Counted from the first letter of the stretch, positions 18,961 through 28,962 are shown. The stretch is DNA of 64,000 nt from Bradyrhizobium viridifuturi (GCF_001238275.1 NZ_LGTB01000005.1:124001-188000), one strand, 5' to 3'. Numbers and translations: made by a program. The notes: generated from the sequence alone by a model not told the origin.

Positions 18961-20541
18961 ATGCGTGATTGGTTTCTTGCGGCGACATCGTTTCTAACGT
19001 CTTCGGCCGCCTTGGCATCTGCTTTCCCGTTTCGGCCAACCGGCAAACGATATATCGCAGTTTCGCTGGCGGCTTGCCTGTTCGGCAACTCCGCGTTGGC
19101 GCAAACCGGTGACGAGTTCGATTCCGGAAACGACACTGTGGATCAGGCCAGCAAAATAAGACGAGCTTCCAGTCCGGCGACAAAGTCGCGGACCGGTGTG
19201 ATACGTCAAGTCGTCCAGCCTCGGCATCCACGGTCAGCTGTACGTGCCGACATGCCTGCCGAAAGGCGCAACAATGTGGATAGATCTGCTCATACGCGAA
19301 CGCAAAAACCAATCGGCCCCTTCGCCAGGTACGACAATCTACGTGAAAAAGGACTGTGGCTCGCGATACCTGGTCCTGCAGATACGATTGATCAGGAGAA
19401 TGGCGGCGTTAGGTCCGCGCTGGCTGATGTCGGCATTGGTTATATCGGCTGGACACATAACACGTTTGTAGACAATCAGCTGCCAAATGCAGCGAGAAGC
19501 CCAATCGCAAACCAGCTTTACATGGGGCAGAACCCGACCTTCGCTTCGGCGAACTTCTTGATCGTCACGTACGATCTCACCCGGTTTGGCATTCCCGATG
19601 GCCAGATTGTCGTCGGAGCCGAGCAGCAATACTGGACGTGGGATCGCCCGGGGCCTGACAGAGTGGGGCTCAACACGCTCGCCTATTACCAGACTTTTCT
19701 CGGCAGGAAGCTCGAACTCAAATTTGGTTACCTGAGAAACCAGAATGAGTTTACCGGCACATTGTTCGGAGGGATGACCGGATCGAACATGTTCGCCTTG
19801 ATCCAGGCAGGGGTGAGTACCAATGCTACGCCCACGCCGGCGGTCAACCTGAAGTACAATTTTGACGATCGTTTCTACAACAAGATTTCAGTGCAGCGTT
19901 CGATCAGCCCGGACGGTCCCTATGCCGAGATAAGACAGAATCCCGCAGGCGTGGACTGGAGCACGGCCAATGCGGGCACGCTTCTCATCGATGAAATCGG
20001 CTACAGGAGCAAGGCCGCTCCTGGATCGCCCGACACATGGCTGCGGGCCGGCGCTGGTTTCAACACCAGCCGCTACAAGAATTTGGCGGACCCGAATCAA
20101 CAGCGAGTGAGCGGCAACAATTTCCATTACATCGCTGCGGACCGGCAATTCTGGCAAGCTGATGCCGTCAGGTCGCCGTCTCGCGGACTCTATGGCGGAT
20201 TCTCTATCATGGGAGCTCCGCCTGACCTCAACAGAATCAGCCAGTATTACGAGCTTCGTCTTTATACGAAAGGGCCGTTTGATTGTCGCCCCCAGGATCT
20301 GATTGCTCTTGTCGCCAGCAACACGACCTGGAGCAAATTCGCCGTGGATGCGGCCTTGGCTAAAGGTCAGCTTGCGCATCGCGATACCCTAGCGATCACG
20401 GGCACATATACTGCTCATCTCGCTCCGGGTATCTATGCGAGCGCAGGACTGTCATACATCCACAACCCGACAAGCGTCACGCATACGCTTCAGACGGAGC
20501 ACGCCCTCAATCTGCTGCTGTCTACGCTGGTATTCTTCTGA
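18961..20541 (+). CDS. OprB-family carbohydrate-selective porin
   Basis: This is a 526-residue outer-membrane porin of the OprB type. The N-terminus has a late signal sequence (RYIAVSLAACLFGNSALAQ, cut after about residue 47), preceded by an unusual extra hydrophobic stretch from residue 1, so the true start may lie further in. A variable linker is followed by the porin domain from about residue 130: GLWLAIPGPADTIDQENGG, NQLYMGQNPTFASANF, DGQIVVGAEQQYWTW. It ends in an aromatic residue (LLLSTLVFF), as barrel proteins usually do. It should allow diffusion of sugars across the outer membrane. A short GAAGAG sequence precedes ATG 18961. Converges with the NopM-like remnant downstream. Confidence 0.8.
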   Translation: MRDWFLAATSFLTSSAALASAFPFRPTGKRYIAVSLAACLFGNSALAQTGDEFDSGNDTVDQASKIRRASSPATKSRTGVIRQVVQPRHPRSAVRADMPAERRNNVDRSAHTRTQKPIGPFARYDNLREKGLWLAIPGPADTIDQENGGVRSALADVGIGYIGWTHNTFVDNQLPNAARSPIANQLYMGQNPTFASANFLIVTYDLTRFGIPDGQIVVGAEQQYWTWDRPGPDRVGLNTLAYYQTFLGRKLELKFGYLRNQNEFTGTLFGGMTGSNMFALIQAGVSTNATPTPAVNLKYNFDDRFYNKISVQRSISPDGPYAEIRQNPAGVDWSTANAGTLLIDEIGYRSKAAPGSPDTWLRAGAGFNTSRYKNLADPNQQRVSGNNFHYIAADRQFWQADAVRSPSRGLYGGFSIMGAPPDLNRISQYYELRLYTKGPFDCRPQDLIALVASNTTWSKFAVDAALAKGQLAHRDTLAITGTYTAHLAPGIYASAGLSYIHNPTSVTHTLQTEHALNLLLSTLVFF

Positions 20542-20625
20542 TTATGGCAAGCGTCGTTCTGCTGTCACCTTCGCGCGGCTCAAGCTGCCCTCCACCGCAT
20601 TGAACGGTTCTCTTTTCCGGGATTC

Positions 20626-21513
20626 TCAGCTTTCGTTGGCAAAGCACCTTGAAAAGCCATGGACGAGCGTTGTAATGCCACGGAGCAATGACAAATCTGT
20701 CGGCCGCTTGGGACTTACAGTTCGAGGCCGCGCTCTGCGAGCACTTTGGAGTGTGCTCGGAAGTGGATCAGGCAGGTTGGCCAATTGATTGCTGCTCACA
20801 TTGAGTTCAATGAGCCGCGACGGGAGGGACTCGGGCAGATCGGTCAACTGATTGCGACCGAGCGCGAGCGAGGTGAGCCCGCTCGGGAGAGTGTCCGGCA
20901 GGCTGGTTAGCTGGTTGTCGTTCGCATTCAGGATCTCGAGCCCAACCGGAAGATCTACCGGCAGGCTGGACAATCTATTGTCAGCGACTTCCAGCTCAGA
21001 GAGGGTCGCCGGAAGACCATCCGGCAAACTGGTCAAGCGATTATGGCTGATGAGAAGACGCTGGAGACCGGGCGTCAACATAGCGGGCAGGCTGCTTAGC
21101 TCGTTGTGCCGGGCGCGCAGTTCCAGCAACCTTGGCGGAAGGGCGCTGGGCAGAGTGGTCAGCGAGAGCCACGATAAGTCGAGCAAGCGTGAGCCTGTGT
21201 TCTCCGTATTCCTGATTCGTGTGCGCCCCTGCCGCCGATTCTCGGTTTCGCCCTGCCCCTCTTCGACAACCCAATTGTCCAGCATCTGCGCGCGCGCGGA
21301 AGCCGCGGTCCGATAGCCCGTCACGGTTTCGACCAAATTCGCCACGGCGCGGTTGAAGCCGCCGAGGTAGCTTTCCTGGTCCGCCCCTTCGGAAAGCCCC
21401 GAGGAAGGACCTGCACTCCACTGTGCCTGCCCCGCGTCCCTCAATTTCTCCATTCCAGAATCAAGAATACTCTCAAGATTGCGAAACAGGCGGTTGCACA
21501 GCGCGAATGTCAC
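20626..21513 (-). pseudogene. NopM-like leucine-rich-repeat effector with its E3 ligase domain deleted
   Basis: This is a type III effector gene of the NopM/IpaH type reduced to its leucine-rich-repeat half. The N-terminus (to about residue 105) is followed by seven repeats of the form NRLTSLP-DGLPATLSEL. The catalytic NEL domain, with its essential Cys, is absent: the frame passes from PDPLPSTLQ straight into unrelated residues. In the next frame at this point the bases encode KVLAERGLEL and a stop (20715-20746), which is exactly the extreme C-terminus of the two intact relatives here (KVLNDHGLKL and QVLGDRGLEL). So about 900 bases were deleted, fusing the last repeat to the final ten codons out of frame. 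A tts box precedes it. The start at GTG 21513 is uncertain; ATG 21453 is an alternative. Confidence 0.8.
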
Positions 21514-21675
21514 TCGATCACCGCTATACGTGCGCTGCGTCCCCGTCCGACTTAAGTAGGCACGGGTTCGTACAAGCCCTAGCGCGGCAAATCGATCGAT
21601 ACGGCTGCGAGTTTTGCGGTCATTTGGTTGACCAGATAAGTCCGGCAGGACTTTTTTACGGGCAACGTTCTCCCG

Positions 21676-21704
21676 TTAGCAGGCTTACCTGTCGATTAGC
21701 TGAC
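21676..21704 (-). promoter_or_regulatory. tts box (TtsI-binding promoter element), reversed
   Basis: Read on the minus strand it begins GTCAGCTAATCGACAGGT and continues AAGCCTGCTAA. It keeps the GTCAGCT, the central TCG and the AG-T of the element and is somewhat degenerate. It lies 162 bases before the deleted NopM-like gene and back-to-back with the next tts box. Confidence 0.7.
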
Positions 21705-22025
21705 GAGTATCGCTGCAACCCTCAGGGTCGCTCGTTTGCCACGGGGTGAGCAAAGCAATCCAGCTTACGGGTGAACCGCTCAAGCTTCGCAATGACCAGT
21801 TCGGCAGCACTGCCTAGGCATCTGAGAATGTCGGGCGTGAACTCGGCGCTTCGGACCGCCTGCCGTCCTTCATTTCTCGCTACTCGACCGAAACGGCTCT
21901 GCTGGTCGTCGTTGCGCTCTATAGCGAAGCCGCTACCGCCTTGCCTATCCGCCACCGTTCCAATCGTTGTAGCGACGATGGTGCCGGCAGCTGCGTTGCC
22001 ATCGTTGTCAGCGTCGACAGGCTAT

Positions 22026-22054
22026 GTCAGCTTATCGAAAGCTAAATGCCCTAG
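22026..22054 (+). promoter_or_regulatory. tts box before the intact NopM-like gene
   Basis: GTCAGCTTATCGAAAGCT followed by the conserved CC and CTAG at the 3' side. It is near-perfect. The effector ATG lies 54 bases downstream of its end. Confidence 0.9.
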
Positions 22055-22108
22055 GCTCTCAAATGCGTAGTCGTGGACTGAGTCTGCTCAGTCTTTAGGG
22101 GGAGTAGG

Positions 22109-23929
22109 ATGGATCCTTTTGAGGCAGGACAGGTTCAACGCCACGGCGGCATGCCTTCCGCATCTTCCGAACAAGAGGGCCAGCAAAACGAGACCGCGGC
22201 GCAGTGGCGGGGAATAGCGGCGGGCTACGCAGCTGCAGATTCAGATCATGCGGAGGCTAACGAGGATCAGGCGCTTGAGAATTGGGCTGCTGAACCTGAG
22301 GTGGGACCGCTTGAGGATCGCGAAGAAGCGGTCAGGCGAGTGAATGCTCGGGGTGAGGCCCCCACACTGGATCTCGAATCGCTTTTCCTGACTGGTTTGC
22401 CCAGGCTTCCGGATGATATCGTCGTGCTCGATATTCCCTTCAACCGGCTTACGGGTCTGCCCGATGACTTCCCTGCTTCGCTCCGGCGTCTCAACGTCAG
22501 TGCCAATCAACTGACCAGCCTCCCTGCGCTTCCAACCGAGCTCACAGGGCTCGACGCGAGCTCTAACCGGCTGACAAGCCTGCCTGAGGTGCTACCTGCT
22601 GCGCTGCAGTTTCTCGACGGCAGCTACAATCAATTGACAAACCTGCCCGAACTCCTCCCTGCGCCGCTGGGATTTCTCGACATCGGCCACAATCAGCTGA
22701 CGAGCCTACCGGAGGTCCTTCCAGCTTTGCTCCATTTTCTCGATGTCAGCGACAACCGATTGACGGGTCTGCCGGAGGCCCTCCCTGCTACGCTCCGATT
22801 TCTCGACGCCAGCGACAACCAGTTGACGAGTCTGCCCGAGGATCTGCTGACGCGATTGGGCGCTGATGCCAGTATCGTTCTGGTTGACAATCCCCTTCCT
22901 GAGCAAGTGCTGACGAATTTAGATACAATTTTGGGCGCTGATGATTACGGCGGTCCGACCGTCCAGCTTTCGCGCGAGGACGTAAGTGAACTGTCCGGAA
23001 CAGACGACGAGCAGGTCGAAGCTCTCACTGAAACAGTCGCGGGCTGGCTCACGGGCAATCCGAAGGAGGGCGACAATGAGGTGCTGGCGGCCTGGCAGAC
23101 TTTTGAAGAAGAGCCGGGCGCCCAGGAATATGCGCTTTTCCTCGACAAGCTGCGAGGATCCGTCAACTCTGACAATGACGAATTCCGCCAGTCGGTCGCC
23201 AATGATCTGCGGCAGGCGGCGTTAAACCCGCAATTGTGCAAGCGCTATTTTCAACTGGCCCTGGACGCCAACCAGAGCTGCGAGGATCGCAGAACTTTGA
23301 CCTGGAACGGCATGCAGACCGCACGCCTCATCGCTGACGTCGAGAACGGCGCCTATAACAACAAGGCCCGGCTTCCCGATCTCATCGATCTGGGGCGGGT
23401 CATGTTCCGCCTGGACGCGCTGGAGAAAATTGCGCGCGAGAAGGTTCGCTCGCTAAGCTCGGGCAACAACGCCGAAGGCATCGACGCCATTGAGGTTTTT
23501 CTTGCTTACCAAAATAAACTCCGCGAGCGGCTGGGATTGCAACACGTCGCGCCGGACATGCGCTTCTTTGAAGTCTCCGGCGTCACCGACGCTGACGTTG
23601 ATAGCGCAGAGACATCCTTGCGGGACAAGGAGGCGGCGGAATTCGCCGACTATTTGGCGGTGAACTGGCAACCTTGGGACGACGTTGTGCGTCACATCGC
23701 ACCCAAAGACCATGCCACGGCGCACGACGAGCTCATTGCTGCAATGGGGACGGAGTTCGCCAGCCGGCTGCAGCAACAGCTCACCGACAAAGGTTTGATC
23801 GGGGTCGGATCGGACCTTGTCGAGGACGCGAAGGTAGAGTTGGGTGCCGCGGTTCGCAAGGAAATTGCCCGCGAGATCAAGGGCGCCCTGAGAGACAAGG
23901 TGCTCAACGACCACGGCCTGAAGCTGTGA
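22109..23929 (+). CDS. nopM: NopM-family type III effector, IpaH-like novel E3 ubiquitin ligase
   Basis: This is a 606-residue effector that should be injected into plant cells and attach ubiquitin to host proteins. Residues about 1-75 carry the secretion region. Residues 85-250 hold eight leucine-rich repeats ending in LTSLP or similar and are the substrate-recognition part. From about residue 300 comes the NEL catalytic domain, with the active-site Cys391 in QSCEDRRTLTWNGMQ; Asp393 follows, as in SspH and IpaH enzymes. The C-terminus reads EIAREIKGALRDKVL. ATG 22109 has GGGGGAG upstream and a tts box 55 bases before it. All key residues are present, so it is probably active. It differs in repeat number from the 790-residue relative at 42299. 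Confidence 0.9.
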   Translation: MDPFEAGQVQRHGGMPSASSEQEGQQNETAAQWRGIAAGYAAADSDHAEANEDQALENWAAEPEVGPLEDREEAVRRVNARGEAPTLDLESLFLTGLPRLPDDIVVLDIPFNRLTGLPDDFPASLRRLNVSANQLTSLPALPTELTGLDASSNRLTSLPEVLPAALQFLDGSYNQLTNLPELLPAPLGFLDIGHNQLTSLPEVLPALLHFLDVSDNRLTGLPEALPATLRFLDASDNQLTSLPEDLLTRLGADASIVLVDNPLPEQVLTNLDTILGADDYGGPTVQLSREDVSELSGTDDEQVEALTETVAGWLTGNPKEGDNEVLAAWQTFEEEPGAQEYALFLDKLRGSVNSDNDEFRQSVANDLRQAALNPQLCKRYFQLALDANQSCEDRRTLTWNGMQTARLIADVENGAYNNKARLPDLIDLGRVMFRLDALEKIAREKVRSLSSGNNAEGIDAIEVFLAYQNKLRERLGLQHVAPDMRFFEVSGVTDADVDSAETSLRDKEAAEFADYLAVNWQPWDDVVRHIAPKDHATAHDELIAAMGTEFASRLQQQLTDKGLIGVGSDLVEDAKVELGAAVRKEIAREIKGALRDKVLNDHGLKL

Positions 23930-24060
23930 AGCGGGCTTTGGCTGCAGTAGGCTTAATTCCTGCCTGATGGCGTCGGTCATCGGCCGAGAGCCTTGCGCGG
24001 CAAGCGTAGAACCAGACGGCGGAGCGCCGATCCAGATATCGGCGTTGCTCGACTTCTGTT

Positions 24061-25047
24061 TCATTCCGACGGCTCGCTCGGCAGCCAATCTGTGGCACCC
24101 CCGAAGAACACCTTCAATGACCATCTCACAGCTTCGCGATCCGTCAGTTGATGGGAGTGAGGCTCGCGGCCAGAGGGATTGGCCCCGATTCCTGAGGATT
24201 TGTATTCAGCATAATAGCTCGTCCTCAACGCGTTGGTCTTGCCCGGATCCCATTCACGCCAGCCTTCCGCGATGATGGGTACATCTATCTTCGTCGACAG
24301 GAAGACCACAGTGGCATACGGACGCCAAGGCCGGCCAAGCGCAACGTAGCGCGCAGTGGGCTCGGCAGTCAGCCTGCAATGATCGAAGACGTAAGCACTG
24401 TCCTCCTCCGCCACCTCTTTGCTCTGGGCAGTATACACGACGGCCTGATTGGCGATGCCATGCAACTCACAGTTCCGGAAGTAGGCCTTGGCGTTGCCGA
24501 ATATGAAATCGACATGCCCCTCGATGTAGCACTCCGAGAAGTATTGTCGTGACATTCGGCCGTTCGGCCCCTTGCCGGCAAACAGCGTGTCCTGAGCGCC
24601 GAGCAGGCGGACGCGCGTAATGACGTCCCTGTCTCCCGTAACGGACAGCGCTACTCCTTGCGATGGAGGATTGGTTGGATTGAGCGCGTAGTCGTTCTGG
24701 ATGGTCAGATTTTCGATCCGGACGTCATCGCCAGCGGCATTCAGTGTAGCCGAACGCGCGGTTCCTCCCGCATTGATTGCGCCGTCGCCATACACAATGA
24801 CCGTATCCTCCGGTTTGCCGCCAGTCCCTACGATATGAATACCGGATTTGGAGGTTTTGACCTTCTCGCGATAGGTCCCCGGCGCGATCCGAATTTCCCC
24901 GCCTTGCGCCGGCAACGCGTCGACGGCTTCCTGCACGGAGCGATAGTCCGCGTTTGCGGCATGCGACACCGATATTGCCTCGGCGTATGCTGCCGGGATG
25001 CAGAAACATCCAGCCAGAAGCGCGGCAGACGTCAGGAACATTCGCAT
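24061..25047 (-). CDS. Secreted pectinesterase (pectin methylesterase, CE8)
   Basis: This is a 328-residue secreted enzyme that removes methyl groups from plant pectin. The signal peptide is MRMFLTSAALLAGCFCIPAA, cut near AYA. The right-handed beta-helix carries all family motifs: QGVALSV (130-136), GAQDTL with Gln152 and Asp153, the nucleophile Asp180 in GHVDFIFGNA, and Arg239 and Trp241 in LGRPWRPYATVVF. ATG 25047 has GGGGAAG upstream. It lies 247 bases after the polygalacturonase gene on the same strand. De-esterified pectin is the polygalacturonase substrate, so the pair probably works on host cell walls or infection-thread walls. Secretion would be via the Sec system plus an outer-membrane route; no tts box is seen. 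Confidence 0.92.
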   Translation of the reverse strand: MRMFLTSAALLAGCFCIPAAYAEAISVSHAANADYRSVQEAVDALPAQGGEIRIAPGTYREKVKTSKSGIHIVGTGGKPEDTVIVYGDGAINAGGTARSATLNAAGDDVRIENLTIQNDYALNPTNPPSQGVALSVTGDRDVITRVRLLGAQDTLFAGKGPNGRMSRQYFSECYIEGHVDFIFGNAKAYFRNCELHGIANQAVVYTAQSKEVAEEDSAYVFDHCRLTAEPTARYVALGRPWRPYATVVFLSTKIDVPIIAEGWREWDPGKTNALRTSYYAEYKSSGIGANPSGREPHSHQLTDREAVRWSLKVFFGGATDWLPSEPSE

Positions 25048-25294
25048 TTGATCTTCCCCTTGGTGGCGTTTGCGGCGCGTCCGATGCAGTCGATGTAACG
25101 CACCGCCGCGCTATAGCCTCGCGGATGGTCGATACTTTCCTCGCCGAACCAGAACCTGTGCGTAACTCTGGCGATGTCAGCCCTTGCAAACCAATCGCGC
25201 AACGGGCGCGGGCCATCAGGCTCACCTTCCGCAATCTCGCCAGTTCGAGCCTATCGATGCGGGCTCTCCCCTGCCGGCGCCGGACTCGTAGCGC

Positions 25295-26593
25295 CTAGCG
25301 GTTAGCGTCTCGGAATGCCCTAGAACAAGTGTCCGATCCGCGCGACAACGTCTCTGCAGCTTGCCCCGGCAGCGGCGGCGACACGTCAGAGTGATCGGCG
25401 GTCACCTTTGCATGTTCGAGCTGCCAGATCGCGGAACTGGCGAATCGGACATCCTCGAGTTTCACGTCAAGGACATGCCGCTCGTCTACGCCGCGCATCA
25501 CCAGTGCGCCATCGTCGCCACGCACATGGCGCAGAACAATCTGCCGATAGACCGGAATCCTCGAGCCCTGCGCGCGCGGATCGTATTTCGCATCGAACGC
25601 CAGCGGCCAGCGGTTGCCCCTCAGGCACACGTTTTCATAAGTCACGCGCTCGACCAGGCCACCTCGACTGACATCGCTCTTGATGCGCAGACCAGACGTC
25701 GTTCCATCCAGCGTCAGATTACGCACCAGTATGTCGCTGGCCCCGGAATTCACCTCGCTGCCGATCGACATGCCGTGCCCCCAGCCGAAATAGTTATCAA
25801 TGATGGAGATATGGCTGCTTGAGCCATTATCGCCAGCCTTGATAGCGACGTTGTCGTCTCCCGTTCGGATGAAGCTGCGGGTGATGGTCACATCCTGGCT
25901 CGCGCCAGGGTCGATACCGTCGGTATTGCGGGCGTCCGCTGGGGCATCGATCGTGAGGCCCCAAAAAGTGGCACCTTCGACCCGGTTCATCGCGATATGA
26001 AAATTAGGTGCATTGCGCAAGGTGACACCCGTGAACGTGATGTCTTGCGCATGATCGATCTGGATCAAGCGCGGGGCATTTTGGTTGCCGCCCTCGACTT
26101 GGGCGCGGCGGGCCAGTTGCCACCAGGTCTCGGCGCTCCCGACCATGGTTGCACCGCCTTGACCGTCGATGATGCCGTCCCCGTAGATACCGCCGCCACG
26201 GGTTTTGGAAAAGCTAATGAACGGCCGGCAACCATCGCCCTTGCCGGAGATGCGACCACACTGTCCGCGGCCCTTATCGTAAGCAGCTGGTTGGGGGATG
26301 GCGATGAGCTTGGCGCCTCGTCCGATCCATAACGTCACGCCCGATTTCATTTCGAGCGGACCCGACCGGAACTCGCCCCGCCCTAAATATACGGCGGCCC
26401 CCGACGGACATTGGTCGATGGCATCTTGCAAGGTGACCGTATCTTGCTTGCCGGACGGCACGGGCCGGTCGCACACCGTCTGTGGTGCAATAGGTTCGGT
26501 AACGGCGCGACGATCTTGCGCGTTGGCGGCCGGACAGAGAATGATGCAGGCAATGATGGATAACAGACTGCATGCTCGAAAAGGCTGTTTCAT
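25295..26593 (-). CDS. Secreted polygalacturonase (glycoside hydrolase family 28)
   Basis: This is a 432-residue enzyme cleaving alpha-1,4 bonds in polygalacturonan. I chose the ATG at 26593, which gives a clean signal peptide (ACSLLSIIACIILCPAANAQ) and has an ACGAGG sequence upstream; an in-frame start 14 codons earlier is less likely. GH28 motifs are complete: NTDGID at residues 223-228, RTGDDNVAIKAG with the catalytic Asp pair at 246-247, WGHGMSIGSE with His273, and RIKSD at 303-307. It is the first gene of a likely two-gene pectinolytic unit with the pectinesterase. Nothing seen upstream identifies the regulator. Confidence 0.92.
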   Translation of the reverse strand: MKQPFRACSLLSIIACIILCPAANAQDRRAVTEPIAPQTVCDRPVPSGKQDTVTLQDAIDQCPSGAAVYLGRGEFRSGPLEMKSGVTLWIGRGAKLIAIPQPAAYDKGRGQCGRISGKGDGCRPFISFSKTRGGGIYGDGIIDGQGGATMVGSAETWWQLARRAQVEGGNQNAPRLIQIDHAQDITFTGVTLRNAPNFHIAMNRVEGATFWGLTIDAPADARNTDGIDPGASQDVTITRSFIRTGDDNVAIKAGDNGSSSHISIIDNYFGWGHGMSIGSEVNSGASDILVRNLTLDGTTSGLRIKSDVSRGGLVERVTYENVCLRGNRWPLAFDAKYDPRAQGSRIPVYRQIVLRHVRGDDGALVMRGVDERHVLDVKLEDVRFASSAIWQLEHAKVTADHSDVSPPLPGQAAETLSRGSDTCSRAFRDANR

Positions 26594-26898
26594 CGACCTC
26601 GTCTCTTTGCCGCGTGGAACGATGCGGCCTAACACTTGCGCACGCGAACCGATCCGCCGCGGCTCGCCTCACTCGCCGCGTAAGATGACATTTGTAAGAC
26701 GCAGAGGCTGCAGAGCTGCTCGCAGCAGCATTGCTGCAAGGAGCGATGAACGGCCCTGCAAGGGCACGCGATTTCGCCGATCAGCTCATAGCTGAGAGAG
26801 GCTTGCGCGCGGGTCACACCTGCGACCTAGGTAGGAAGACTTACAAAAATCAGCCTGCAATCCGCCATCGACGTTTTCGGTCATGAACTGAGAGCTGA

Positions 26899-27667
26899 TC
26901 ACGTGCCGAGAGGGAACATACTCTGCGCTACAAATGCATCCTCATCTAAAGCTCCTCCAGTTCTTCGGAAAGACTTGTTCGATAAATTTGGACAAGGCGG
27001 CATCGCTCGTTCCAGCAATGGTCTGCCGCGGACCCTCAGACTGTTCGACAGTTTGCGAAGCATCGTGCGATGGTGCAGGACGGTAGGCGACGCCCAATGC
27101 TTTGTATTGACAACTTCTTCTATAATTCTTTCGATAAGCGGAGCATCAGCCTCGGTAGGGGCAACAGGTCTACGCCCGGCGGTTGCCGAAGACGCGCAAC
27201 GTATGCGCCCAGCAGGCGGGCCACGTTTACGCTTTCCAACCCCGCCGCGCGGCTCCTGGAGAGCCCGCACTGCAACACCTACATGCTTGTTCTTCTTGAA
27301 CACCCTCTCAGAAAGCTCACTCAACGTCTTGTTATCACTTCTTTCGAGCGATTGGCCTCTCTCGCCCGAGTAAGCTGCCACCTTGTAGAGCATCTGAGTA
27401 TGCTTCTCAGTCGACGCGTGTGACAGCTTTCGGCGCTTGCTGACGCCCTCCATCATGGCCCAAATGTAATCGCGATCCGTACCAGACACATTGGCCGACG
27501 GTTTGCGGCCGGGATGCCGGTGAAGGCGCCGCTATCGGCCATCCGCGCTGCATCCAGCTGTTGCTCAAACGCGTCTTGTTCGGCCCGAGCTTGCTGCTCT
27601 TCCAGATCGGCGTTCTGTATCGGTGCTGAAACTGCAGAACCAGAGCGTCGAAATCATGCGAGTCCAC
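26899..27667 (-). pseudogene. Decayed paralogue of the tandem-repeat type III effector at 31404
   Basis: Three frames join to give one relative of the 723-residue repeat protein. It starts GTG-GAC (VDSHDFDALVLQFQ) at 27667, as do the two paralogues. It continues in another frame as LEEQQARAEQDAFEQQLDAA (compare EASQEAFERQLANA in the intact copy). A third frame (27489-26899) includes LIERIIEEVVNTKHW and TMLRKLSNSLRVRGR, which aligns with one 75-residue repeat, and ends DEDAFVAQSMF. Two indels, near 27610 and 27500, break it. The tts box before it is intact, so it may still be transcribed and may make a short truncated product. Confidence 0.6.
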
Positions 27668-27704
27668 GCACAAACCTCACCTCGAAGCCTATCCACGTTA
27701 GTTC

Positions 27705-27733
27705 GTATTCGTACAAGCTTTCGAGAAGCTGAC
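27705..27733 (-). promoter_or_regulatory. tts box before the decayed repeat effector, reversed
   Basis: On the minus strand it begins GTCAGCTTCTCGAAAGCT, a perfect match to the 5' part of the element; the 3' part is less conserved. Its end lies 37 bases before the GTG at 27667, the same short spacing seen at the two paralogues. Confidence 0.85.
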
Positions 27734-28221
27734 GAAATCGCTGTCCGCATATGGCTTTCGACGTTCCTCGACCCCTCTTTTTAGCATCCGCGAGTTCAGG
27801 CAATTGCCATTATCAGCCCCCGCTCAAGAACCCTGAGGAACATTGTCCAAACAACTCTCATCAACATCCAGGCGGAGCCAAATGAGGCTGGTCGCTTCCC
27901 CGATCACGGGGGCGTGACGTGCCTTGATCTTGGCGAGCGATCACGGCCGATTAAGCACTCTGGCTTTAGCTCTCTAACAAAGAGATTGAACACCTCCGCG
28001 TGAGCGCCCTATCCGGAAATATGGTGTCCCATCGGAACCGCGGACGATACGTCCTCTGTCAGCGTGACCAATCAAAAGCGCGTCCGCCGGCCAAAGCACC
28101 GCGAACAACAAAAAGCGACGCCGACAGAAGAGCCGCATCTTGACATCCATTCGGCAGTCGGTTCGCAACACGATAGATATTGGAGGCTTTGAGCCTCCGG
28201 GTTCACGAACGTCCGTTGCAT
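27734..28221. other. No gene seen
   Basis: No supported coding region or repeat. Confidence 0.45.
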
Positions 28222-28515
28222 TTAACGGTCCCAGGATCGACTCGTGAACGTGGCAGCCTGCGGGTCGACAGGATCATTGACGCTCCAAGATTTGCGCGGC
28301 CGCGCCTTACGCGCCGCAGTGTCTGCCGCAGATCTCTGCTGGCGTTCATCGGTTGGCGCCGACACTGATAGACAGTCAAGTCTCCGCTCGAGCTCCGCCA
28401 ATTCTGCCTTACATTCGGCTATGACCGATTGGGCACGAAGCAACTTGACCCTGAGCTCGTCCCGTTGCCTGAATAATTGCTCAGGATCCCAATTATCCTG
28501 CATCAGCTCAATCAT
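28222..28515 (-). CDS. Hypothetical coiled-coil protein
   Basis: A 97-residue frame. The first half is a clear amphipathic helix or coiled coil (FRQRDELRVKLLRAQSVIAE, KAELAELERRL); the second half is basic and disordered. No family recognised. The start is uncertain: ATG 28515 (MIELMQDN) is used, with ATG 28503 and TTG 28527 as alternatives. None has a strong ribosome binding site. Confidence 0.4.
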   Translation of the reverse strand: MIELMQDNWDPEQLFRQRDELRVKLLRAQSVIAECKAELAELERRLDCLSVSAPTDERQQRSAADTAARKARPRKSWSVNDPVDPQAATFTSRSWDR

Positions 28516-28722
28516 CTGCCAGCGCAAGCCGCGATGTGTCGTTGTCGCTCAGCTTCAAGTGAACGGCTGCTCGCCCGAGATGACCGATAGAAGAGCTCAA
28601 GCCGGGCTCATTGGAGGGGGTGGATGGTGACCGTTCGGAACGCGACCTGAAGGTAACAAACGTCGCCATGCAGGAGCGCGCGCTGTAGAGCGCACCTGCA
28701 GAGACTTCTGACACTAACCGAT

Positions 28723-28962
28723 TCATCTGAAAACCCGAATGTGTTGCTCGAGAAACATCATGGCCGCATGATCTTCTCGCATCTTCCAAGCAACCCACAT
28801 GCCAAATCCGCTTGACAGTTTTCTATTGGGGAATGACGCGCATCTCGCGGCATTCACTCGCTGCGCACGTTCTGTCGTTGCGGTTGAAACAAGCGGCGTC
28901 TGAAGCGAGACAGTCGACGCCGCAAGCACAGCGCTCAGAACAGCGACTGCCTTCCTGGCCAA
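28723..28962 (-). CDS. Possible small secreted protein
   Basis: Starting at TTG 28962, with GAGAG upstream, the frame begins with a signal-peptide-like segment (ARKAVAVLSAVLAASTVSLQ) followed by a short polar mature part of about 50 residues. The frame is open further upstream to ATG 29061. It lies divergently from the MATE gene. No homologue recognised; possibly not a gene. Confidence 0.3.
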   Translation of the reverse strand: MARKAVAVLSAVLAASTVSLQTPLVSTATTERAQRVNAARCASFPNRKLSSGFGMWVAWKMREDHAAMMFLEQHIRVFR

